NCBI GenBank assembly: GCA_039029275.1
Contig: JBCCGL010000001.1
Coordinates: 62,001-126,000, forward strand
Direction of reading: 5' to 3'
Source: JBCCGL01 sp039029275
GTDB taxonomy: Bacteria; Pseudomonadota; Gammaproteobacteria; JBCCGL01
Length of the DNA: 64,000 bases
Positions 27,167 through 36,500 of this stretch are shown here, one piece after another. Every line of letters starts with the position of its first letter. The stretch's first letter is position 1. The notes beneath the pieces were generated by a model. That model did not search any database and was not told where the DNA came from. It saw only the letters and a program-made list of their open reading frames with translations. Made by a program: the position numbers and the translations under genes.

Positions 27167-29614
27167 ATGCCTAAATCGAAAAATAAATTAATAAGCTTCT
27201 TCAAATTTTTGATTTTATTGGGAATATTGGGATTTTTGGTCGCTGTTGGCGGTATCTACGCTCTCTATTCACAGCTTGCGCCCCAGCTTCCCTCGATCGA
27301 GGTCCTTAAAGATGTACGTTTGCAGGTGCCATTACGCGTCTACACGCAAGACGGCGATCTGATCGCGGAATACGGCGAAAAACGTCGAGAACCCCTGCTG
27401 ATCGAAGATGTGCCCGCGCTGCTCAAGAATGCCTATCTGGCGGCTGAGGATGACCGCTTTTACGTGCATCCGGGGGTGGATTATCACGGATTGCTGCGTG
27501 CTGCCTACAACTTAATCAAGACCGGCGAGCGGGGTCAGGGTGGCAGCACGATCACCATGCAGGTTGCGCGCAATTTCTTTTTGAGTCGCGAAAAGACTTA
27601 TCTTCGTAAAATCAACGAGATATTCCTGTCGTTCAAAATCGAGGAAGAGCTCAGCAAGGACAAAATCCTCGAGCTTTATCTCAACAAAATCTATCTCGGC
27701 AACCGCGCTTATGGGGTCGGCGCAGCCTCCAAAGTTTACTACGGAGTGCCAGTCGATCAACTCACGCTGCCGCAGGTCGCGATGCTCGCGGGTTTGCCGA
27801 AAGCGCCCTCGACCAAAAACCCGATCGCCAACCCCGAAGCGGCAATTATTCGCCGCAACTATGTGCTTGGGCGCATGCGCAAGCTCGACATGATCGACGA
27901 AATGGCCTACCAGGAAGCGCTCGCGACCGGTGTCACAGCAAAAATCCACGGTGCGCAACGGACGGTCGATGCAGGTTACGTCGGCGAGATGGCACGCGCG
28001 CGGCTGGTCCAGTTGTTTGAAGAACGCGCATACACGGCGGGTCTGAAGGTCTTCACAACAATCACTACCGAGCGCCAAAACAGCGCCAATCGTGCTTTGC
28101 GAAACGCATTGCACGCGTATGAGGAGCGCCAGGGGTATCGCGGCGCGGTCGATACGATTGATGCTGAAACGCTAGCCGACCCTGAGTTGTTGAAGGAGAA
28201 GCTCAGCGGCTACACAACTCACGGCGAGTTGTTCGCGGGAGCCGTGATTGCCGTTACCGAGCAGCTGGCGACACTGGTGCTCGAAGACGGTGGCAGTGCG
28301 ACGCTGGATTTAACAAGCGTCGAATGGGCCGGGCGGCGCGGTGAAAATCGAAAAGGGCCGAAGCCAAAAAGCATTGAAGATGTGTTCAGTGTTGGCGACG
28401 TGGTCTATCTAGATCGCCGCGAAGGCGAGATTCGCCTGGCGCAAATGCCGAATGTCGAAGGCGCGTTTGTCGCGCTCGACCCGAATGATGGGGCAATTCA
28501 GGCGCTGGTCGGCGGGTTTGACTTTCATCGCAGCAAATTCAACCGCGTCATGCAGGCCGAGCGCCAGCCGGGATCGAACTTTAAACCGTTTATCTACTCC
28601 GCTGCGCTGGACAAAGGTTACACGGCTGCCAGCATTATTAACGATGCGCCGGTTGTGTTCGACGACCCCGCGCTTGAGGGTGAATGGCGGCCAGAAAACT
28701 ACAGCGGCAAGTTTTTCGGCCCGACACGTTTTCGCGAAGCGCTGGTTAAATCGCGCAACCTCGTTTCAATCCGCCTTCTCATTTCAATCGGTTTGCGCCA
28801 CACGATGGAGTTCATTGACCGGTTCGGATTCGGCGGCGCCAACCTGCCGCGCGACCTATCACTTGCGCTCGGCAGTGGCACGCTTAAACCGATTGAGGTC
28901 GCACGCGGTTACGCGACATTTGCCAACAACGGGTATCTGATTGACCCCTACATCATTCAACGTGTCGAAGACGTCGACGACACGATTTTGTTTGAAGCAA
29001 ACCCTGCACGCGTGTGCAAGGAGTGCGACGAAGAAAACCGGCTGGCTGAATCTAATCCGAACGTCAATAGCGAAGACGAAGAAGAATTCGAAACGCTGGA
29101 GAACTACGCCGAAAAAGTCCTCGATGGTCGCAATGTATTTATTATGCGGTCGATCATGCGCGACGTCGTTCGGCGCGGCACTGCGCGTCGTGCACGCGCG
29201 CTCGGGCGGCGCGACATCGGTGGCAAAACCGGGACCACCAACGATCAACACGACGCCTGGTTCTCCGGATTCAATGATCACGTCGTCGCCACAGCGTGGG
29301 TCGGTTACGACCAGCAGCTACCGCTGGGGTCACGCGAAACCGGCGGGCGCACGGCGTTGCCAATGTGGATCGACTACATGCGCGACGCGCTCGCGGGCTT
29401 ACCGGAGTCAAAAGAAATCGAGCCGGGCGAAATGACCTCCGTGCTGATCAACCCCAAAACTGGCGAGATGGCCAGCGCGGATAATCCTGACGCTGTGTTT
29501 GAAATGTTCCGCGTCGAGCACGCCCCACAACCAAGCGTTGTCAGCATGCAAGGTGACAACAAAACCGCTGAGGAAATCGAACAGCAGGACGAGGCGACCG
29601 AAGAGTTGTTTTAG
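27167..29614 (+). CDS. mrcA: Penicillin-binding protein 1A (bifunctional)
   Basis: 815 residues, also named ponA. One N-terminal transmembrane helix precedes a glycosyltransferase-51 domain with catalytic Glu94 in 'EDDRFYVHPGVD' and 'GGSTITMQVARN', an OB-like insertion, and a transpeptidase domain with S470-N-F-K473, SRN in 'VKSRNLVS' and KTG at about 687-689. It polymerises and cross-links peptidoglycan in the periplasm. It is divergent from pilMNOPQ, the arrangement seen in many gammaproteobacteria. An acidic C-terminal tail (EEIEQQDEATEELF) closes it. Confidence 0.97.
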   Translation: MPKSKNKLISFFKFLILLGILGFLVAVGGIYALYSQLAPQLPSIEVLKDVRLQVPLRVYTQDGDLIAEYGEKRREPLLIEDVPALLKNAYLAAEDDRFYVHPGVDYHGLLRAAYNLIKTGERGQGGSTITMQVARNFFLSREKTYLRKINEIFLSFKIEEELSKDKILELYLNKIYLGNRAYGVGAASKVYYGVPVDQLTLPQVAMLAGLPKAPSTKNPIANPEAAIIRRNYVLGRMRKLDMIDEMAYQEALATGVTAKIHGAQRTVDAGYVGEMARARLVQLFEERAYTAGLKVFTTITTERQNSANRALRNALHAYEERQGYRGAVDTIDAETLADPELLKEKLSGYTTHGELFAGAVIAVTEQLATLVLEDGGSATLDLTSVEWAGRRGENRKGPKPKSIEDVFSVGDVVYLDRREGEIRLAQMPNVEGAFVALDPNDGAIQALVGGFDFHRSKFNRVMQAERQPGSNFKPFIYSAALDKGYTAASIINDAPVVFDDPALEGEWRPENYSGKFFGPTRFREALVKSRNLVSIRLLISIGLRHTMEFIDRFGFGGANLPRDLSLALGSGTLKPIEVARGYATFANNGYLIDPYIIQRVEDVDDTILFEANPARVCKECDEENRLAESNPNVNSEDEEEFETLENYAEKVLDGRNVFIMRSIMRDVVRRGTARRARALGRRDIGGKTGTTNDQHDAWFSGFNDHVVATAWVGYDQQLPLGSRETGGRTALPMWIDYMRDALAGLPESKEIEPGEMTSVLINPKTGEMASADNPDAVFEMFRVEHAPQPSVVSMQGDNKTAEEIEQQDEATEELF

Positions 29615-29617
29615 CGC

Positions 29618-29851
29618 TCAAGCCTCTTCGAATGCCGGGTTAATCCGGTTCGAGAATTCAGCTTCAATTTCCGACAGCGTCCAGAATCGGATGCCTCTGC
29701 TGATACTAGGCATTGATGTTTGATGATTAGCGTCATCTTCGCACAGTTGAAATTGCCCGCCAGTTTTTTGAGCATCGCTCGCATCATCGAGATTAAATCG
29801 GCGCAGTCGCAGGCGCTTAGTTACGAACCTGGGTTGTATCCTGAACACCAT
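29618..29851 (-). CDS. Hypothetical protein, 77 residues
   Basis: An ORF filling the gap between hemE (13 bp upstream, same strand) and the ponA stop. It starts with a basic stretch (RFVTKRLRLRRF) and ends in 'EIEAEFSNRINPAFEEA'. I recognise no family, no ribosome site is evident, and third positions are less GC-rich than in neighbours. It could be a chance frame or a degraded gene. Confidence 0.35.
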   Translation of the reverse strand: MVFRIQPRFVTKRLRLRRFNLDDASDAQKTGGQFQLCEDDANHQTSMPSISRGIRFWTLSEIEAEFSNRINPAFEEA

Positions 29852-29864
29852 CGCGTTGACGGAT

Positions 29865-30929
29865 CTAAGAGTGGTATTGCGGACTTAACTCCTTAACCGC
29901 ATCCACCAGTGCCGAGACGTGGTCCGGATTAATATGCTGGTGAATCCCATGGCCAAGATTAAACACATGGCCCGATCCATTGCCGTAGCTGGCCAGTACC
30001 TTGCCGACTTCTTCGCGGATTTTTGCAGGGCTTGCGTACAGCACGCTGGGGTCAAGATTGCCCTGCAGCGCCACGCGGTTGCCGGTCAACTTGCGAGCAG
30101 AGGCAAGATCGGTGGTCCAGTCAACGCCCAAACCATCGCAACCGGTCGCGGCCATTGCGTCCAGCCATTCACCGCCGTTTTTGGTAAACAAAATTACCGG
30201 CACTTTTCTACCGTCATTTTCGCGCAGCAGCGACTCGACGATCGCTTGCATGTACTGCAGCGAAAAATCGCGATAGTTTTGCGGTGACAGCACACCGCCC
30301 CAGGTATCGAACACCATCACGGCTTGCGCACCCGCAACAATCTGAGCATTCAAGTAATCGGCAACCGCCCTGGCCAGTTTTTGCAGTAGCAGATGCAGGG
30401 TGTCGGGCTGATCGAACAACATCGCTTTGATTCTGGAAAAGTCTTTACTCGAACCGCCTTCGACAGCGTAGGTTGCGAGGGTCCACGGGCTGCCGGCAAA
30501 ACCGATAAGTGGCACACGACCACCCAACTCTCTGCGAATCACGCGCACACCGCCCATCACGTAATCGAGGTCCGTGTCTGGATCAATTTCGGGTATCTTT
30601 TTGACGTCTGCACTACCCCGCACTGGATCGGTAAAACGCGGCCCTTCGCCCTCGGCAAAGTACAGACCCAGCCCCATCGCATCTGGGATAGTGAGAATGT
30701 CGGAGAACAGAATCGCCGCGTCCAGATCGTAACGCGCCAGCGGCTGCAGGGTGACTTCGCAGGCGAGTTCGGGCGATTTACACAGATCCAAAAAACTGCC
30801 CGCTTTGGCACGGGTGGCTCGGTACTCCGGCAGGTAGCGACCGGCTTGTCGCATGATCCACACCGGAGTGCGGTCGACCGGCTCGCGCATAACGGCGCGC
30901 AAAAAGCGGTCGTTTTTAAGATCGCTCAT
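29865..30929 (-). CDS. hemE: Uroporphyrinogen decarboxylase
   Basis: 354 residues; converts uroporphyrinogen III to coproporphyrinogen III for haem. 'TPVWIMRQAGRYLPEYRATR' near the N-terminus and 'PLIGFAGSPWTLATYAVEGG' are the two family signatures; 'NLGHGIHQHINPDHV' is near the C-terminus. It starts 12 bp after gltD, so the two are probably cotranscribed. Uroporphyrinogen III is also the branch point towards the cobalamin genes in this window. Confidence 0.98.
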   Translation of the reverse strand: MSDLKNDRFLRAVMREPVDRTPVWIMRQAGRYLPEYRATRAKAGSFLDLCKSPELACEVTLQPLARYDLDAAILFSDILTIPDAMGLGLYFAEGEGPRFTDPVRGSADVKKIPEIDPDTDLDYVMGGVRVIRRELGGRVPLIGFAGSPWTLATYAVEGGSSKDFSRIKAMLFDQPDTLHLLLQKLARAVADYLNAQIVAGAQAVMVFDTWGGVLSPQNYRDFSLQYMQAIVESLLRENDGRKVPVILFTKNGGEWLDAMAATGCDGLGVDWTTDLASARKLTGNRVALQGNLDPSVLYASPAKIREEVGKVLASYGNGSGHVFNLGHGIHQHINPDHVSALVDAVKELSPQYHS

Positions 30930-30941
30930 AGATTGGCGGTG

Positions 30942-32354
30942 TCAGACTTCGAGATAGTCGAGTATACCCTGCGCTGCTTCGCGGCCTTCGTAAACCGCGG
31001 TCACGACGAGGTCGGAACCGCGCACCATATCCCCGCCGGCGAAAACCTTTGGGTTGTGGGTCTGAAAGCGAAATTCGCCATTGTGATCGGCAACCACGCG
31101 ACCGCGATCATCGGTATTGATGCCGTGGGCGCCAAACCAGTCCGCCGGATTGGGGCGAAAACCAAAAGCAATGATAACCGCGTCGGCGGCGATCACCTGC
31201 TCGCTGCCGGCTACCGCGCGCGGCTGGCGGCGGCCGCGTTCGTCCGGCTCGCCGAGTTCGGTCGTGACCATCTTCACGCCGCTTGCAGCAGCGTCCCCAA
31301 CAATTTCGACAGGCTGGCGATTCCACAGAAAGCGGACGCCTTCTTCGCGTGCATTTTCAACTTCGCGCGCCGAACCAGGCATGTTGGCTTCATCGCGACG
31401 GTACGCGCAGGTGACGGACGTCGCGCCTTGTCGCACCGCGGTGCGCACGCAATCCATCGCCGTGTCGCCGCCACCAAGCACGACCACACGCTTGTCGCGC
31501 ATATCGATCAGCGACTCGCCGTCGGCCTGCCAACCCTCGACATTGTTGATGTTGCTGATCAAGTACGGGAGTGCTTCGTGCACGCCGTGCAGGTCTTCGC
31601 CTGTGAAACCACCCTTCATATAGGTGTAGGTGCCCATCCCCAGGAACACGGCGTCGTAGTCCGTGGTCAACTGCTCGAAGCCTATATCGCGACCGACTTC
31701 TGTGTTGAGAACAAACTCGATGCCCATGCCTTCGAGAATCTCGCGGCGCGTCCGCACTACGTCTTTTTCAAGCTTGAACGGCGGAATGCCAAAGGTCAGC
31801 AGCCCGCCCACTTCCTGATATTTATCGTACACAACTGCTTTAACACCATTGCGTGCGAGGATGTCTGCACAGCCAAGACCTGCCGGGCCGGCGCCGACAA
31901 TCGCGACTTTCTTTTCGGTATCGACAACGTGTGATAAATCCGGCTTCCAGCCGATTTTGAGCGCTTCGTCGGTGATGTATTTTTCAATCGCACCAATGGT
32001 CACCGCGCCGAATCCATCATTTAGCGTGCACGCGCCTTCGCACAATCGATCCTGCGGACAAACGCGGCCGCACATATCCGGCAGCGAGTTGGTGCGATGC
32101 GACATCTCGGCGGCTTCGAGGAGATTGCCCTCCTCGATCAGCTTGAGCCAGTTCGGTATGTAATTGTGTACCGGGCATTTCCATTCGCAGTAGGGATTAC
32201 CGCAGGAAAGACAGCGCGAGGCCTGGGTGCCGGCAGCCTCGGGGTCGAAGGGCTCGTAGATTTCCCTGAACTCGAGCACGCGCGTTTGAGCCGGGATTTT
32301 ATCCGGCGTCTGGCGTGGTGCTTCAAGAAACTTCAGTGGATTGATGCTGCCCAT
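30942..32354 (-). CDS. gltD: Glutamate synthase small subunit
   Basis: 470 residues. Two N-terminal 4Fe-4S Cys clusters ('CLSCGNPYCEWKCPVHN', 'MCGRVCPQDRLCEGAC') are followed by an FAD-binding GxGxxG ('VAIVGAGPAGLGCADIL') and an NADPH-binding 'VVLGGGDTAMDCVR'. It passes electrons from NADPH to the GltB subunit. gltB is at 13992-18464, so the usual gltBD pair is split. Confidence 0.97.
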   Translation of the reverse strand: MGSINPLKFLEAPRQTPDKIPAQTRVLEFREIYEPFDPEAAGTQASRCLSCGNPYCEWKCPVHNYIPNWLKLIEEGNLLEAAEMSHRTNSLPDMCGRVCPQDRLCEGACTLNDGFGAVTIGAIEKYITDEALKIGWKPDLSHVVDTEKKVAIVGAGPAGLGCADILARNGVKAVVYDKYQEVGGLLTFGIPPFKLEKDVVRTRREILEGMGIEFVLNTEVGRDIGFEQLTTDYDAVFLGMGTYTYMKGGFTGEDLHGVHEALPYLISNINNVEGWQADGESLIDMRDKRVVVLGGGDTAMDCVRTAVRQGATSVTCAYRRDEANMPGSAREVENAREEGVRFLWNRQPVEIVGDAAASGVKMVTTELGEPDERGRRQPRAVAGSEQVIAADAVIIAFGFRPNPADWFGAHGINTDDRGRVVADHNGEFRFQTHNPKVFAGGDMVRGSDLVVTAVYEGREAAQGILDYLEV

Positions 32355-32567
32355 GATTTCGATTATACCGTGCTCGGTTTGCCAATTGGGGCAACCCTGC
32401 GCGAATGTGACTGCTAATGTGGCATCAGCCGGCAGATAAAAATCGCAATCAGGGCAGGATATGCAAGTCGAAAACTGGTGAAAACGCGCGGTGCGCTGAG
32501 CATCTGCGTATTGTGAGACAGTTTCAAACGTCGCGGAAACCCGCGCAGATCGTTGTTCTACAGCCTG

Positions 32568-33017
32568 CTAGGCGCCGAGTTTGGCTTTTATTTTACCGCT
32601 GACCGCGCCCATATCGGCGCGTCCTTGCAGTTTGGGTTTGAGCTGGCCCATGACCTTGCCCATGTCTTTGATCGAGCCAGCGCCAGTGCTTTCAATGGCG
32701 TCGGCAATCAGGGCGTCGATTTCGTCGTCGCCGAGTTGCTCGGGCAGGTAGGATTGCAGAACTTCCAGTTCGAACTGCTCTTGCGCGAGCAGATCATCGC
32801 GTCCTGCGCTGCGGTATTGCTCAATCGACTCTCGGCGCTGTTTCGCCATTTTGTCGAGCACCGCAGTGACTTGCGCGTCGTCGAGCTCGATTCGCTCGTC
32901 AACTTCGCGTTGTTTGATCGCCGCGTTGACCAGTCGTATAACACCCAGCCGCGCCTTGTCGCCGCCCTTCATGGCGGCTTTCATGTCGGCGCTGAGTTGT
33001 GACTTGAGATCGCTCAT
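32568..33017 (-). CDS. yqeY: YqeY/GatB-like protein
   Basis: 149 residues of the small YqeY family, related to the tail domain of GatB. 'DMKAAMKGGDKARLGVIRLVNAAIKQREVD' and 'GSIKDMGKVMGQLKPKLQGRADMGAVSGKIKAKL' are typical. Its role is unclear, perhaps tRNA-related. It follows rpsU by 21 bp. Confidence 0.92.
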   Translation of the reverse strand: MSDLKSQLSADMKAAMKGGDKARLGVIRLVNAAIKQREVDERIELDDAQVTAVLDKMAKQRRESIEQYRSAGRDDLLAQEQFELEVLQSYLPEQLGDDEIDALIADAIESTGAGSIKDMGKVMGQLKPKLQGRADMGAVSGKIKAKLGA

Positions 33018-33038
33018 CGCGAGACGCGGCGAAGCAGA

Positions 33039-33254
33039 TCAGTACAGACGGATGTTGCGCGAGGTCTCTTTGGAGACTTTTTTCTGGTGGCGTTTTACCG
33101 CTGCGGCGGCTTTGCGCTTACGCTCGGCCGTTGGTTTCTCGTAGAATTCACGACGACGTGATTCGGTGACCACACCGGCTTTTTCGCACGCGCGCTTGAA
33201 GCGGCGCATGGCGATTTCAAAGGGTTCGTTCTCTCTTACTCGTACTTCGGGCAT
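33039..33254 (-). CDS. rpsU: 30S ribosomal protein S21
   Basis: 71 residues, full S21: starts 'MPEVRVRENEPFEIAMRRFK', then a very basic C-terminal half. The frame is open far upstream (to 33521), but the ATG at 33254 is the known start, with AGG 12 bases before it. Divergent from tsaD, the usual arrangement; dnaG and rpoD, which often follow rpsU, are absent here. Confidence 0.98.
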   Translation of the reverse strand: MPEVRVRENEPFEIAMRRFKRACEKAGVVTESRRREFYEKPTAERKRKAAAAVKRHQKKVSKETSRNIRLY

Positions 33255-33368
33255 TGCAATTAGAGCCTGTTGACGGATTAAAATCGAGCATGCGCTCGGC
33301 GAATCGACCATTATATCGTTCAATTGGCGGCATGCAATAAGTGTTTTTGGGGTAAAAAGTAGAAAACG

Positions 33369-34373
33369 ATGAAAGTTCTGGGCATTGAATCGTCCTGCGA
33401 CGAGACCGGCATCGCGGTTTATGACTACCACGCCGGGCTTGTCGCGCACGCGCTCTACAGCCAGGTGGACATGCACGCCGAGTACGGCGGCGTGGTGCCT
33501 GAGCTGGCCTCGCGCGATCACGTGCGCAAGCTGCTGCCGCTGATTCGCCAGACCATGGACGAGGCGGATTTGAGCCTCAGCGATCTCGACGGCGTCGCCT
33601 ACACCAGCGGTCCGGGGCTGGCGGGCGCGCTTTTGGTCGGCGCGGCAACCGGGCGATCACTCGCGTGGGGGTTGGATGTTCCCGCGATTGGCGTGCACCA
33701 CCTTGAGGGGCATCTGTTGGCTCCGATGCTGGATGCGCCGCTCGAATTCCCGTTCGTTTGCTTGCTGGTCTCCGGCGGGCACACGCAGTTGATCCGCGTA
33801 GGCAAAATTGGCGACTACGAACTGCTCGGTGGCAGCCTTGATGACGCCGTCGGAGAGGCCTTTGACAAAACCGCCAAGCTACTCGGTTTGGGATACCCCG
33901 GCGGGCCGGCGCTGGCCAAACTGGCGGAGTCTGGTGAAATCGGTGCGTTGAAATTTCCCCGTCCGATGACCGATCGCCCGGGTCTGGACATGAGCTTTAG
34001 CGGTCTCAAGACGTTTGCGATCACCACCCATCGTGAGTTGGGCGACGAACGCGCCGCTGATATTGCGTGGGCATTTCAGGATGCCGCCGTCGATACATTG
34101 TTAATCAAATCCCGGCGGGCAGTGGAGCAAACCGGCATTAAATCGATTGTCATAGCCGGGGGTGTCGGTGCCAATAAATGCCTGCGCGAACGCTTTAACG
34201 AACAGCTCGGTAGTGAGGGTTACGAAGTCAGTTATCCGCGAATGGAGTTTTGCACCGATAACGGTGCGATGATCGCGTTGGCGGGGTGTATTCGCTTGCA
34301 CGAGGGGGAAACGGAAGAATTGGATATGACGGTGCGGCCGCGATGGCCGTTGGCGGAGTTGGGCTCACGTTGA
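33369..34373 (+). CDS. tsaD: tRNA N6-adenosine threonylcarbamoyltransferase TsaD
   Basis: 334 residues of ASKHA fold, catalytic subunit for t6A37 formation on ANN-decoding tRNAs. 'LGIESSCDETGIAVYD' (phosphate 1), 'HAEYGGVVPELASRDH', the metal-binding His pair in 'GVHHLEGHL', 'LLVSGGHTQLI' and the C-terminal 'FCTDNGAMIALAG' are all present. Confidence 0.98.
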   Translation: MKVLGIESSCDETGIAVYDYHAGLVAHALYSQVDMHAEYGGVVPELASRDHVRKLLPLIRQTMDEADLSLSDLDGVAYTSGPGLAGALLVGAATGRSLAWGLDVPAIGVHHLEGHLLAPMLDAPLEFPFVCLLVSGGHTQLIRVGKIGDYELLGGSLDDAVGEAFDKTAKLLGLGYPGGPALAKLAESGEIGALKFPRPMTDRPGLDMSFSGLKTFAITTHRELGDERAADIAWAFQDAAVDTLLIKSRRAVEQTGIKSIVIAGGVGANKCLRERFNEQLGSEGYEVSYPRMEFCTDNGAMIALAGCIRLHEGETEELDMTVRPRWPLAELGSR

Positions 34374-34509
34374 GAACTAACAGATCGCAGTGAAGCACTA
34401 AAAGAGTACACCCTGGTTCATCTGTTAAGACGCTGTATGTAAGTTCTAGCGTTAATTGCTTTTTATATCTGGAAAAACAAAACGCGTTTCTCATTGATTT
34501 CAGGTGGAT

Positions 34510-35469
34510 TTAAGCCACCGCTTGTTTTCTAGAGCCTCTGAATTCTGAGTACACAATGAAAAGTCCTCCTCCGACGATTAAGACACTTCCAAGTATCGTC
34601 GACACAGTCGGTAATGAACCCCAAAACATCCATCCCCAAAGTACAGCAAAAGGTAGCGAGCTGTATTCAAACGGTGCCATCTGATTTGCTCGGCCGTAGC
34701 GATATGCTTGGCTGATACAAAAAAATCCAATAGCACCCGTTAATCCGACGGCGAGAAAAAGGCCGGCTTGGATAGAGTTGGGAACACTCCAGGCGCGAAA
34801 TAGATAGGCTGCGCTTGGATGATCGAACTGGTTCATCCAGCCGCTTCCAAAAACCAGTCCCGTCAATCCACTGAATAAAACAAACATAAGCGTTAAATAG
34901 AAAGTCATGCCCAAAGCGCTGTCAGAGGAGCCAAGCAGCCTGGTCAAGAGTATTTGAACGCTATATGCGATTGCAGATACGATCGCCAAGATCATAGCGG
35001 GCTCAATCCCATCGGCACTGGGTCGGGCGACAAAAATTACTCCGATCAAGCCTGCGACAATTGCAATCCATATGCGGAAACCGACTGTTTCCCCCAAAAA
35101 TGGACCCGCTAAGATAACAACGAAAAGAGGGGCGGTGTAATAGAGTGGCATTGCGTCGGCCAATGGAAGGACGGCGAGCGACATCGAAAATGTGGAAAAA
35201 CAGATAAAGGAAAAGAAGCCGCGAAGGCAATTCAAAAACAGTCGTTGTGTTACGAATCCGCGCAGGCCTTGAGTGAAATATATCGCGGAACTGATCAAAA
35301 CCAGAGTAACTACACCACGCGCGAAAATCACTTCCTGCACAGCCATTTGATCACTGAAGAACTTCATGATCACATCTTGAACAGAAAACACAAATAGACC
35401 GAGGATTAGAAACCCTATCCCCGCCATTGGGTTATCGGCACTTTGATCTTCGACATAGGGCTTGGACAC
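34510..35469 (-). CDS. EamA/DMT-superfamily transporter
   Basis: 319 residues with about ten hydrophobic segments and two EamA repeats, for example 'PLADAMPLYYTAPLFVVILAGPFLGE' in the first and 'SLPFAVLWGWMFWG' in the second. The family exports or imports metabolites; this subgroup resembles S-adenosylmethionine/riboflavin-type transporters, but the substrate is unknown. The gene and the DNA around it are visibly less GC-rich than the neighbouring core genes, which may mean it was acquired. Confidence 0.88.
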   Translation of the reverse strand: MSKPYVEDQSADNPMAGIGFLILGLFVFSVQDVIMKFFSDQMAVQEVIFARGVVTLVLISSAIYFTQGLRGFVTQRLFLNCLRGFFSFICFSTFSMSLAVLPLADAMPLYYTAPLFVVILAGPFLGETVGFRIWIAIVAGLIGVIFVARPSADGIEPAMILAIVSAIAYSVQILLTRLLGSSDSALGMTFYLTLMFVLFSGLTGLVFGSGWMNQFDHPSAAYLFRAWSVPNSIQAGLFLAVGLTGAIGFFCISQAYRYGRANQMAPFEYSSLPFAVLWGWMFWGSLPTVSTILGSVLIVGGGLFIVYSEFRGSRKQAVA

Positions 35470-36024
35470 GCCTTGTTTCTCATTTTATCGCCAGTCAGGG
35501 GGCGCATTGAACCAAATCTCAAGGTCAACATACATTGCCGAAAATGACTCAGGGCGACCAGAGTTTGCTTTTTCTGGACAATTGTTAGCCACTAAAGCTA
35601 CGAACTTGAAAACGAGGTAAAAGGAGACGGCTCGTAAATCCGCATATTGGGTGTTGAACGCTCCAATGTTCTCTAACGTTGAAACCTTAATTCATTCCTC
35701 AGGATAATTTGATTGCGGGAGATGTTGGTATGTCGGCTTTGAACTTTTTCTCTACGATGAAATCGCTGCGGCGGGTATTCATTTTGGATTCGAATCGGCT
35801 GATCAGACCTGACAACTGGGTGTCCGCTGACTCCTGCGACTTTCCTTAATCGTTTACATTGCGCTTAGAAAATTTCGATCATCTTGCGAGTGAAACGATT
35901 CCTGACCGCAGTTTTCGGACATCGATGGCAAACCAAGACGACGCAAAACACAATCGTGAGAACCCTCACATGCGCCAAGACCTCCAATATGCGATAGTTA
36001 CGGCATCAATCAACCGGAATTTGA
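35470..36024. other. Intergenic region of 555 bp, no recognised gene
   Basis: AT-richer DNA between the transporter and the FecR gene. The only candidate is a 39-codon frame on the plus strand at 35730-35849, with GGGAG about eight bases upstream of its ATG; the peptide has no feature I recognise. No RNA gene or strong hairpin seen. Confidence 0.5.
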
Positions 36025-36498
36025 ATGATGTCTAAATGTCGATTAGCAACAAACAAGGTGACTGCGATTGGCTCAATCGTGCTGGCGGCAATGCTGACTT
36101 TTCCTGCGTTTGCCGCCGCCGAGGTGATCGGTCATATCAAGACCACCAAGGGCGACGTTGTCGTCGTCTCTCACGGTTTAAAGCGGGCCGTGCAACCTGG
36201 GGATAAATTGCGCGTCAGCGATACGGTGCAAACCGGTGACAACAGCAGCGTCGGCATCACGTTTCGCGACGACAGCCGCACCGCGCTTGGGCCAAACTCC
36301 AAAATGCAGATGAAAGAGTTCGCCTTCGAACCCGCAGAAAACCAATACTCCTTTGTATCAAAAATGTTTAAGGGATCGATGGTGTTTGTATCCGGCCTGA
36401 TCGCAAAGCTCGCCCCCGATACCGCGAGAGTCGAGACAACAACCGCAACCGTCGGGATTCGCGGAACGCGGTTTCTGCTTCGCGTCGAGGAAGAATAG
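36025..36498 (+). CDS. FecR-domain periplasmic protein
   Basis: 157 residues: signal peptide ending 'FPAFAAA' (about 1-32), then a FecR domain with 'LRVSDTVQTGDNSSVGITFRDDSRTALGPNSKM' and the C-terminal 'VETTTATVGIRGTRFLL'. Unlike FecR sigma regulators it has no cytoplasmic or transmembrane part, so it is a stand-alone exported FecR fold. It starts ATGATG; either ATG may serve. The OmpA-type lipoprotein gene begins two bases after its stop. Confidence 0.9.
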   Translation: MMSKCRLATNKVTAIGSIVLAAMLTFPAFAAAEVIGHIKTTKGDVVVVSHGLKRAVQPGDKLRVSDTVQTGDNSSVGITFRDDSRTALGPNSKMQMKEFAFEPAENQYSFVSKMFKGSMVFVSGLIAKLAPDTARVETTTATVGIRGTRFLLRVEEE

Positions 36499-36500
36499 CC

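Noticed and set aside
30393..31934. Long 513-codon plus-strand frame over hemE and gltD
   Set aside because: It is antisense to two certain genes and shows no domain; GC-rich third positions give such shadow frames.
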